From the NCBI GenBank assembly GCA_945861845.1, contig CAMAWS010000081.1:1-9737 (forward strand): a stretch of DNA of 9,737 bases. The letters run 5' to 3'. This document shows positions 1 through 5,368 of the stretch, piece by piece. This stretch comes from Candidatus Sulfopaludibacter sp. SbA3. Its GTDB lineage: Bacteria > Acidobacteriota > Terriglobia > 20CM-2-55-15. Below the pieces are notes generated by a model. That model searched no databases. It was given only the letters and a program-made list of their open reading frames with translations, and had not been told where the DNA came from. The translations under genes and the position numbers were made by a program. Within the stretch, counting starts at the first letter, position 1; every line of letters starts with the position of its first letter.

Positions 1-908
1 GCATTCCCTATCAGCCCTGGGCCAGGGCGATGCGCAACTACCGCGAAAATGTCAGCCTGCAGGCAGACGATCCGGAAGGGTTCTGCCTTCCACCGGGCGG
101 GCCGCGGCTGATGACCACGTTCTTTTCCATGGAGATGATTCAGCTTCCAGACCGGTTCATCTTCATCTTTGAAGGCGGATCGCACGTCTGGCGCACCATA
201 TATATGGATGGCCGGCCACATCCTCCCGCTGAAGAACTGGCGCAATTTTCCACGTGGCTGGGACATTCGGTTGGCCACTGGGAGCAAGACACTCTCGTTG
301 TCGATACCGTCGGTTTCAATGAAGGAACATGGGTGGACTCCCTGGGCGATCCGCATACCAGCAAGATGCACCTCATCGAGAAGTTCACGCGGCCGAACCT
401 GATGACCCTGCATTACGAAGTCACAATCGACGATCCAGGCGCATACACAAAGCCATGGACGATCGATTGGGATATTCCGTGGGTTGCCGACAAGGAAATC
501 AAGGAGTACATCTGCCAGGAGAATAACCGATGGCAGGAAAACTGGATTATTGCGAACAAGATGGGCGGCGGCACCGGCAATGTTGGCGCGGATATGGGAC
601 AAGGCCACCCGGCCAAAGGCACCTGGATGGGAACCTGGGGGAAAGGCAATAACGTCCTGATGGCGTTGGACTGGGACGGAAAGATGATTTCAGGAACCAT
701 CAATCCCGGAGGAGATGAAGTTGTTCTCCAGAATGGATCACTGGATGCGGACAAGTGGACAGTTCACCTCGAGGGGAAATCATCCAAGGGAGTTCCGGTG
801 GTCATCGACGGCAAATTCGAAAACCTGGGATGGGGCAACCGCTCGCTCGTGGGTACGTGGACTCAGGGAACTACGAAAAGCAACTTCAAGATCTCCCGGC
901 AGCGATAG
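1..908 (+). CDS. Secreted GHSVGHW-family protein with extra C-terminal beta module (5'-truncated)
   Basis: Function unknown. The reading frame is open to the left edge: codons from position 3 encode IPYQPWARA before the first visible ATG at 30, and the paralogue at 2247-3137 has the matching IPFQPWARA about 105 residues into its chain. The ATG at 30 is therefore internal and the true start, with a probable signal peptide, lies outside the window. Counting from that ATG, the family core holds TIYMDGRPHP (57-66), GHSVGHWEQDTLVVDTVGFNE (78-98, split as GHSVGHW then DTLVVDTVGFNE), and TIDDPGAYT (132-140). Cys19 (CLPPGG) and Cys162 (ICQE) match two cysteines in the paralogue and could form a disulfide in an exported protein. 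From about 182 to 292 there is an additional segment rich in Gly, Trp and alternating hydrophobics (GTWMGTW, ALDWDGK, GTINPGG, LVGTWTQGT), which looks like a small beta-barrel and is missing from the paralogue. No catalytic motif is recognised. Confidence 0.85.
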   Translation, partial: IPYQPWARAMRNYRENVSLQADDPEGFCLPPGGPRLMTTFFSMEMIQLPDRFIFIFEGGSHVWRTIYMDGRPHPPAEELAQFSTWLGHSVGHWEQDTLVVDTVGFNEGTWVDSLGDPHTSKMHLIEKFTRPNLMTLHYEVTIDDPGAYTKPWTIDWDIPWVADKEIKEYICQENNRWQENWIIANKMGGGTGNVGADMGQGHPAKGTWMGTWGKGNNVLMALDWDGKMISGTINPGGDEVVLQNGSLDADKWTVHLEGKSSKGVPVVIDGKFENLGWGNRSLVGTWTQGTTKSNFKISRQR

Positions 909-933
909 AAAATTCCCGGTTGGGCGATTCGAT

Positions 934-1040
934 TGAAAAACGATTGGTGATTAATGATTAATACCTTCAGTCAAATCGGCAAATGACAAAGCGATTGAAT
1001 CGGTCGAGCGCAATAGTCATTAATCACTAATCATTTTTCA
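934..1040. repeat. AT-rich inverted repeat, 24-bp arms, between the first two plus-strand genes
   Basis: The arms are 934-957 and 1017-1040. They match at 22 of 24 positions when one is reverse-complemented: TGAAAAA, one mismatch, GATT, one mismatch, GTGATTAATGA. The spacer is 59 nt. The left arm also carries a short direct repetition of GATTAAT, and CGATTGAA occurs twice (930-937 and 992-999). The structure begins 26 nt after the stop codon of the first gene, so it could form a transcript-end hairpin. However, it is AT-rich with a long loop and has no usual GC stem plus T-tract, so a classical intrinsic terminator is unlikely. A small non-autonomous insertion or dispersed repeat is the other option. 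Confidence 0.6.
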
Positions 1041-1099
1041 GTTCTCATCGGTGTGAAGCTGAATAGTTACATTCGGCTTGAGAAATCCTTGAAACTGTT

Positions 1100-1104
1100 G
1101 GAGG
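1100..1104 (+). promoter_or_regulatory. Shine-Dalgarno GGAGG that sets the cyclase start
   Basis: GGAGG lies 5 nt before the ATG at 1110. The upstream in-frame ATG at 1053 has no comparable site, and starting there would put 19 charged residues ahead of the hydrophobic signal sequence. This supports 1110 as the real start. Confidence 0.65.
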
Positions 1105-1109
1105 ACCGC

Positions 1110-2156
1110 ATGCGAAATCGTCTGGCATCAGTCACGGTGTGTGGTGGGCTGGCCTTGGCCAGCCTGGTTGGTGTGCTCGAGTTACGAACCCAGGGCCAGG
1201 CTGCATCGGCTGCGCAGGCGCCTGTGCCGATCGCTCCACCGGATACGGCAGGGCTGCGAACGCAGTACGAGCGGTGGCGGACAGAGTTCAAGACCTGGGG
1301 CAAGTGGGCCCCGTTAGGCCAGGAGTCCAGGGGTACGACAAGCCTGATCACGCCGGATAAGGTCGCCAACACGATGAAGCTTGTGAAAAACGGGATCGTG
1401 GTGTCGCTTGCGCACGCCGAGCCGCAGACGGTTGCCGCAGACGTCGGCGCCGCCGGCATCTTCCACCGCGTCACGAACGCGATCACTGATGGTGGCACGA
1501 CGGACAACTACCAGGTGAGCTACCACGGCCAAACCGTCGCGCATATCGACACCTGGTGTCACTTCTTCGAGAACGGGCAGATGTACAACGGTGTGCCGGT
1601 CAAGGACAACGTGACGAACGAGAGCGGATGCATCAAGGGCAGCGTGATGAACTGGAGGGGCGGAGTCACGACGCGTGCCGTCCTCTACGACATCGCGCAG
1701 CTGAAAGGCGTTGAATGGGTCGACCCCAACGTGCCTGTCACGCGTGCGGATCTCGAAGCCTGGGAAAAGAAATCCGGCGTGAAGATCGGCCCGGGGGATA
1801 TCCCGCTGCTGTACATCGGGCGTTGGAAGAGGCGCGCGGCGCGCGGCCCGTGGACGGGCCAGGTGGCGGGCTATTACCCCGATACGATTCCATGGATGCA
1901 TGAGCGGCTGCCGGCCTTCATCGGCCACGACTTCAATATTGACTGGAATCCGAGGCCCGGCTGGGAAGGGATGCGCAACCCAATCCACGTGGCGGCGCTG
2001 AACTGGATGGGGATCAACATCCTGGAGTGCCTCGACCTCGAAGAGTTGGTTTCCACGGCGCGGCGGCTGAAACGCTACGAGTTCGTGATTACGTTCGCGC
2101 CGCTGCCGGTGGAAGGCGGCACCGGTTCGCCGGTCAATCCCCTGGCGATTTTCTAG
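1110..2156 (+). CDS. Secreted cyclase-family protein (kynurenine-formamidase-like metal hydrolase)
   Basis: Predicted 348-residue exported member of the cyclase / KynB-like family (Pfam Cyclase, PF04199), whose characterised members are metal-dependent amide or lactone hydrolases. Residues 1-36 (MRNRLASVTV then a hydrophobic stretch, ending near AASAAQA) look like a signal peptide or anchor. The metal and active-site region is YHGQTVAHIDTWCHFF (138-153), giving His145-x-Asp147-x3-His151, followed by MYNG (158-161). Other family landmarks are TTRAVLYDIA (187-196), GVKIGPGDI (223-231), IGRW (236-239), HERLPAFIGHD (264-274), His293 and Glu306 in the IHVAALNWMGINILE region, and the C-terminal GGTGSPVNP (336-344). 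In canonical KynB motifs another His sits four residues before the His145 equivalent; here it is Gln141. The gene lies between two members of the same secreted family and may work with them, but the substrate cannot be read from sequence. Family assignment is firm; kynurenine formamidase activity itself is not claimed. Confidence 0.85.
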   Translation: MRNRLASVTVCGGLALASLVGVLELRTQGQAASAAQAPVPIAPPDTAGLRTQYERWRTEFKTWGKWAPLGQESRGTTSLITPDKVANTMKLVKNGIVVSLAHAEPQTVAADVGAAGIFHRVTNAITDGGTTDNYQVSYHGQTVAHIDTWCHFFENGQMYNGVPVKDNVTNESGCIKGSVMNWRGGVTTRAVLYDIAQLKGVEWVDPNVPVTRADLEAWEKKSGVKIGPGDIPLLYIGRWKRRAARGPWTGQVAGYYPDTIPWMHERLPAFIGHDFNIDWNPRPGWEGMRNPIHVAALNWMGINILECLDLEELVSTARRLKRYEFVITFAPLPVEGGTGSPVNPLAIF

Positions 2157-2186
2157 CGGGATACAGCGACCTGACACCTGGAATAC

Positions 2187-2216
2187 TTGACGGCACCCGC
2201 ATGAAATACCTATGCT
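2187..2216 (+). promoter_or_regulatory. Possible sigma70-type promoter before the second GHSVGHW-family gene
   Basis: TTGACG (2187-2192) and TATGCT (2211-2216) are separated by 18 nt and stand about 30 nt ahead of the ATG at 2247. The match to TTGACA/TATAAT is good at -35 and moderate at -10. It could give the gene its own transcript, although the 90-nt gap after the cyclase would also allow read-through. This is a pattern match only. Confidence 0.3.
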
Positions 2217-2234
2217 TGCCACCAGTGAATTCAC

Positions 2235-2239
2235 GGAGG
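2235..2239 (+). promoter_or_regulatory. Shine-Dalgarno GGAGG choosing among stacked starts
   Basis: GGAGG is followed by TTG (2241), ATG (2244) and ATG (2247) in the same frame. Spacing to 2247 is 7 nt, to 2244 4 nt and to the TTG only 1 nt. The ATG at 2247 is therefore preferred; 2244 remains possible and changes the protein by one residue. Confidence 0.6.
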
Positions 2240-2246
2240 TTTGATG

Positions 2247-3137
2247 ATGCGACGACATAGTTTCTGCGCTGCATTACTGGTGACTGCGGCCCTGGCCTTG
2301 TCACCCGCGATGATGCAGTCCATTTTCGCCCAGGGAGCGGACCTTCGGGACGCCCCGCCACCAAAAGTTAAACGGCCCGCACCGCGAACTGCCGAGGGCA
2401 AGATAAACTTCGGCTCTCCAGTCGGAGACAAAGGGTTGTGGTTCGCCAACGATAACCGCATTGCGGTTGCGACAACCCGGGAAGAAACCGGTGAGCGTGA
2501 TCTCGACTCGAGGTTTGCCTCAGGACCAACGGCGTACCCGAAGATCAAGGTCAGCGATATCCCTTTCCAGCCCTGGGCCAGGGCCCTGTTCATCTGGCGT
2601 GGATCCCATGAGTTTGAGCCCTACACGCGCTGCAAGCCGGCTGGTGGACTGCGAATGGTTGCCACGGCGTACGGAACTGATTTCATCGATGTTCCCGACC
2701 AAAAACGCATTTACATCACTCAGACCGGCGGACCTCACTCGTTCCGTTCCATCTATATGGATGGCCGATCCCACCCGAAGGACCTGGATCCCAGCTATTA
2801 CGGGCATTCGGTTGGTCACTGGGAAGGCGACACGCTGGTCGTGGACACGGTTGGATACAACGAACGCGGCTGGATCGACCTTCGTGGAATGCCGACCACC
2901 GAACAGCTCCACACCATCGAACGTTTCACTCGTATGGATTTCGACACCATCCGGTACGACCTGACCATCGACGATCCGGGAGCTTATACCGCTACGTGGA
3001 CGTCCGGCATGGACTTGCGCTGGGGTGAAGGATCCGAACAATTCGAATTCGTGTGCCAGGATGGAAACCTTGCGCCGATTCTGATGATTGGCGAAGGCAA
3101 CGTTAAGGTCGATCGCAGCAGCAGAATTGTTCCGTAA
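2247..3137 (+). CDS. Secreted GHSVGHW-family protein, short paralogue
   Basis: Complete 296-residue protein of unknown function. Residues 1-28 form a Sec-type signal peptide: MRRHSF positive start, hydrophobic core CAALLVTAALAL, probable cut after IFA. The mature chain starts with a Pro- and Lys-rich linker (PPPKVKRPAPR). It then shares the family core with the truncated gene at the window start: IPFQPWARA (105-113), CKPAGG (129-134), SIYMDGRSHP (168-177), GHSVGHWEGDTLVVDTVGYNE (186-206, split at GD), ERFTR (225-229), TIDDPGAYT (240-248) and FVCQDG (268-273). Cys129 and Cys270 correspond to the two cysteines conserved in the other copy, suggesting a disulfide. It ends about 25 residues after the core, so it lacks the beta-rich C-terminal module. 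The divergence from the first copy is well beyond a recent duplication. Translation start is set by a strong GGAGG. It is probably exported to the periplasm; no catalytic motif is recognised. Confidence 0.82.
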   Translation: MRRHSFCAALLVTAALALSPAMMQSIFAQGADLRDAPPPKVKRPAPRTAEGKINFGSPVGDKGLWFANDNRIAVATTREETGERDLDSRFASGPTAYPKIKVSDIPFQPWARALFIWRGSHEFEPYTRCKPAGGLRMVATAYGTDFIDVPDQKRIYITQTGGPHSFRSIYMDGRSHPKDLDPSYYGHSVGHWEGDTLVVDTVGYNERGWIDLRGMPTTEQLHTIERFTRMDFDTIRYDLTIDDPGAYTATWTSGMDLRWGEGSEQFEFVCQDGNLAPILMIGEGNVKVDRSSRIVP

Positions 3138-3188
3138 TATCGACCCTCGGCCACGCGATTCTTCCAGGCAGTAGTGTACGGGGGTAGC

Positions 3189-3212
3189 GGGCGGCAATGG
3201 TGCGCGCCGCCC
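3189..3212. terminator. Possible hairpin at the convergent 3' ends
   Basis: GGGCGGC (3189-3195) and GCCGCCC (3206-3212) form a perfect 7-bp GC stem with a 10-nt loop. It lies between the plus-strand secreted-protein gene (stop 3135-3137) and the minus-strand birA, and touches the birA stop codon. A T-tract is absent on both sides, so at best it is a weak or Rho-assisted bidirectional terminator. Confidence 0.25.
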
Positions 3213-4195
3213 TATTCCCAGTGCACCACATCGCCGCTGTAGACTTCCTCGATCCTGCCGTCTTTTTGTTCGAGACGCAGGGCGCCGAAGCGATTCAATC
3301 CCCTGGTGGTGCCTTCCAGCAGCCGCCCGCTGTCGCTGATCGTTAGTTTCCGGCCGTTCGCAAAACTCGAATGAGCCGTCCACTGGTCGATGATTGCAGT
3401 CGCGCCCCGCTTTTCGAAATCCGCCTGCAGGTTTTCGAACTCTTCACAAAACTCGAGCAGAATCTCGATCCGGGACTGGACACGGCCGGATTCAATTCTT
3501 AACGACGTGGCAATCTCTGTTAATTCGGACGGCATCCTGGCGTGATTCACGTTCAGGCCAACTCCGACAATCATCGTCCGGATCATGTCCACCTCCGCCT
3601 GGATCTCGGAAAGAATCCCGCAGACTTTCTTCCGGCCGACCAGCAGGTCATTCGGCCATTTGATATCCACGTCCACTCGCGTGTCGCGCTCCACGGCGTT
3701 GTGCATAGCCACGGCCGTGCCGAGCGTGAACAAAGGCGCCAGGCTCGGCGGAATCCGGGGCCGCAATATCATCGAAAAATACAACCCGGACTCGGGCTCG
3801 GAGTGCCATGACCTGCCCAGCCGTCCACGGCCGGCAGTCTGGTATTCGGACACGATCACAGTGCCGTCCGGCGCCTTGCGGCCATGCGAAAGCAGCCGCG
3901 AGGCGAAGGCATTCGTCGAGTCGACTTTGTAAAAGTGATAGAGCGTTTTGCCCAATTCGGCGGTGCGGAGGCGGGGACGAATCAACTGGGGAAGCATCAC
4001 GTCTGGCAGGCGCACCAGGCGATACCCGGTGAACGGCTCGCCGCGAATTTCCACGCCGCTCTCGCGAAGCTTTTCAACCCATCGAACCAGCGTTGAATGG
4101 GGTACGCCGAGGTCGCGAGCAAGCTTCTCTCCAGACACAGTGATGGTCATGTTCTGCATCAGCGCAAACAGAAGCTCGTCGAGTTTCCTGTCCAT
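3212..4195 (-). CDS. birA: Bifunctional biotin-[acetyl-CoA-carboxylase] ligase / biotin operon repressor
   Basis: 327-residue cytoplasmic enzyme that activates biotin to biotinyl-5'-AMP and transfers it to the lysine of biotin carrier protein (class II ligase). The N-terminal ~65 residues form a winged helix-turn-helix (SGEKLARDLGVPHSTLVRWV, 21-40, then GYRLV in the wing), so it may also repress biotin genes. The catalytic domain shows GRGRLGRSW (122-130, biotinyl-AMP loop), KWPNDLLVG (179-187) with the conserved Lys179, KVCGILSE (190-197) and VGVGLNVN (210-217). The C-terminal ~50 residues form the small SH3-like domain (GALRLEQKDG). Length matches E. coli BirA (about 320). The ATG lies only 5 nt after the nadC stop with no clear Shine-Dalgarno, so translation is probably coupled to nadC. 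Biotin synthesis genes are absent from the window, so a repressor role is only suggested by the domain. Confidence 0.95.
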   Translation of the reverse strand: MDRKLDELLFALMQNMTITVSGEKLARDLGVPHSTLVRWVEKLRESGVEIRGEPFTGYRLVRLPDVMLPQLIRPRLRTAELGKTLYHFYKVDSTNAFASRLLSHGRKAPDGTVIVSEYQTAGRGRLGRSWHSEPESGLYFSMILRPRIPPSLAPLFTLGTAVAMHNAVERDTRVDVDIKWPNDLLVGRKKVCGILSEIQAEVDMIRTMIVGVGLNVNHARMPSELTEIATSLRIESGRVQSRIEILLEFCEEFENLQADFEKRGATAIIDQWTAHSSFANGRKLTISDSGRLLEGTTRGLNRFGALRLEQKDGRIEEVYSGDVVHWE

Positions 4196-4200
4196 GGAGT

Positions 4201-5046
4201 CTATTTGGGCGTGACTCGCAGATTAATGTCTACCGCGGGAACAGAGTGGGTCAGGGCGCCGACGGAAATGTAATCGACGCCTGCTTCGGCAAAGCCCCGG
4301 ACGTTATCCAGCGTGATGCCTCCGGACGATTCGAGAGGAACCCGTCCTGCGGCGATCTCCACGGCCTGGCGAGTCAGCGCGTGATCGAAATTATCGAGAA
4401 GCACAACATCGGAGCCCGCCTCAATGGCCATGCGAAGCTCTTCGAGCGATCGCACTTCAACTTCGATCTTTACCAGATGACCCACATGGCTCCTCGCGGT
4501 ATGCACGGCATGAGCGATTGACCGCTGGAAGATCAGGTGGTTGTTCTTGATCAACACGGCATCGAACAGTCCGGCACGGTGGTTCATCCCGCCGCCGCAG
4601 GTCACTGCATACTTGTCCAGGACCCTCAGGCCCGGGGCTGTCTTCCGAGTGTCTATGATTCGCGCTCGCGTCCCTTTCACGAGATCTGAAAATTGTCGGG
4701 CGAGTGAGGCAATTCCGCACATCCGCTGCAGAATATTCAAGGAAGTGCGCTCCACAATGAGAATGGAATGCGCGGAGCCGGTAATCTCGGCAAGGACTGT
4801 ACCGGAAGTGACGGCAGCGCCGTCCTGAACCGAGGCGCGAAACTCCAGGTTCTGGTCCACCAGGCTAACCAGCTCTTTGACGACACCGATGCCTGCCACC
4901 ACGAGTGGCTGCTTGCTGGTATATCGGCCGGCGCCGCGCGCTGCTGGCGGTATGATTGCACGCGAAGTTATGTCGCCGTTGCCGACGTCCTCGCGAAGGG
5001 CGGCTAGCAGTGTGTCACGAAGGAATTGCAGGTCTATCGGTTGCAT
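4201..5046 (-). CDS. nadC: Nicotinate-nucleotide pyrophosphorylase (carboxylating), quinolinate phosphoribosyltransferase
   Basis: 281-residue cytoplasmic enzyme of de novo NAD synthesis. It converts quinolinate and PRPP to nicotinate mononucleotide, CO2 and pyrophosphate. Length is typical (about 280-300). Family landmarks are LREDVGNGDITS (17-28), ERTSLNILQRMCGIAS (99-114), ARIIDTRKTAPGLRVLDKYA (128-147) with the DTRKT and Lys145 region, CGGGMNHRAGLFDAVLIKNNH (150-170, split at GL) with His156, Arg157 and Lys167, KIEVEV (193-198), DVVLLDN (213-219) and the C-terminal ESSGGI (239-244) and ISVGALTHS (260-268). It leads the nadC-birA pair. The start codon has no strong Shine-Dalgarno. Only 23 nt separate it from the large palindrome upstream, so transcription must come through or out of that element, or read through from valS. 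Confidence 0.96.
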   Translation of the reverse strand: MQPIDLQFLRDTLLAALREDVGNGDITSRAIIPPAARGAGRYTSKQPLVVAGIGVVKELVSLVDQNLEFRASVQDGAAVTSGTVLAEITGSAHSILIVERTSLNILQRMCGIASLARQFSDLVKGTRARIIDTRKTAPGLRVLDKYAVTCGGGMNHRAGLFDAVLIKNNHLIFQRSIAHAVHTARSHVGHLVKIEVEVRSLEELRMAIEAGSDVVLLDNFDHALTRQAVEIAAGRVPLESSGGITLDNVRGFAEAGVDYISVGALTHSVPAVDINLRVTPK

Positions 5047-5119
5047 AAACTAACGGCACGTCAGCTCTGGATGGTGCGCGGTCATAGAAGGTGTGAATCA
5101 ATTTCAATCCAGCAAAACT

Positions 5120-5141
5120 CCCCTCCTTGGATAAGGAGGGG
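5120..5141. repeat. Left GC hairpin of the palindromic element
   Basis: CCCCTCCTT (5120-5128), loop GGAT, then AAGGAGGGG (5133-5141): a perfect 9-bp stem. It mirrors the right hairpin about the element centre. No T-tract follows on either strand. Confidence 0.7.
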
Positions 5142-5190
5142 TGGACGCGACCTCAAGAAAATGCCGCGAAGCGACCATTGAATGGAGCGG

Positions 5191-5235
5191 ACGGGGTGGT
5201 TGGTTCAAGCGATTGCTTGATCAGCACCACCCCGT
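5191..5235. repeat. Central hairpin of the palindromic element
   Basis: ACGGGGTGGT (5191-5200) pairs with ACCACCCCGT (5226-5235). Inside it lies a second perfect stem, CAAGC (5206-5210) / GCTTG (5215-5219), with loop GATT, which marks the dyad centre of the whole element. Confidence 0.7.
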
Positions 5236-5282
5236 CTGCGCCGTTTCTGTGGCTTCGCGCCGTTTTCTTTCTGGCGCAGCCA

Positions 5283-5304
5283 CCCCTCCTCATCTGAGGA
5301 GGGG
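5283..5304. repeat. Right GC hairpin of the palindromic element
   Basis: CCCCTCCTCA (5283-5292), TC, TGAGGAGGGG (5295-5304): a perfect 10-bp inverted repeat. Its inner bases differ from the left hairpin yet keep pairing (TT..AA on the left, TCA..TGA on the right). These paired differences suggest selection on structure. Confidence 0.7.
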
Positions 5305-5368
5305 AGCTTCTCTAGCCTGCGATTCATTCACATCTTCATAGACCGCGCACCATCTTGAAGGTTCATAT

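Larger units (their letters stand above)
5070..5354. repeat. Large imperfect palindromic (MITE-like) element
   Basis: This element fills the 322-bp gene-free gap between valS and nadC. Its ends are perfect 14-bp inverted repeats, GATGGTGCGCGGTC (5070-5083) and its complement (5341-5354). Read inward, the two halves align from the ends through a shared GGAGGGGTGG without any gap, then with one 2-nt length difference to ACGGGGTGGT (5191-5200 / 5226-5235). The dyad centre is near 5212. Other matches between halves include GTGTGAAT/ATGTGAAT, CTCCCCTCC, and GCGCGAAGC/CCGCGAAGC. No convincing flanking target duplication is seen, and no transposase is encoded; the 66-codon ORF inside is a product of the symmetry. 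The motif pair GGAGGGGTGG plus ACGGGGTGGT resembles palindromic repeats I recall from many bacterial genomes, so a dispersed non-autonomous element is the best reading. It might also act as an RNA structure or terminator between the two minus-strand gene groups. Confidence 0.75.

Noticed and set aside
1053..1109. Earlier ATG for the cyclase gene
   Set aside because: It has no Shine-Dalgarno and would place charged residues before the signal peptide; 1110 is better supported.
1314..2258. 314-codon minus-strand ORF opposite the cyclase gene
   Set aside because: The plus frame has clear cyclase-family motifs, a signal peptide and a strong Shine-Dalgarno. The antisense product is Arg/His/Val-rich with no recognisable domain, typical of a shadow frame in GC-rich DNA.
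3197..3206. ATGGTGCGCG identical to the first bases of the palindromic element's end
   Set aside because: Only 10 nt match, the following bases differ, and it lies in a separate GC hairpin; chance cannot be excluded and no second element end is nearby.
2520..3383. 287-codon minus-strand ORF across the short paralogue and the birA end
   Set aside because: It overlaps two genes with strong homology signatures and shows no domain of its own.
5141..5341. 66-codon ORF inside the palindromic element
   Set aside because: It spans the dyad and its sequence follows from the inverted repeat; no start site or known domain supports translation.
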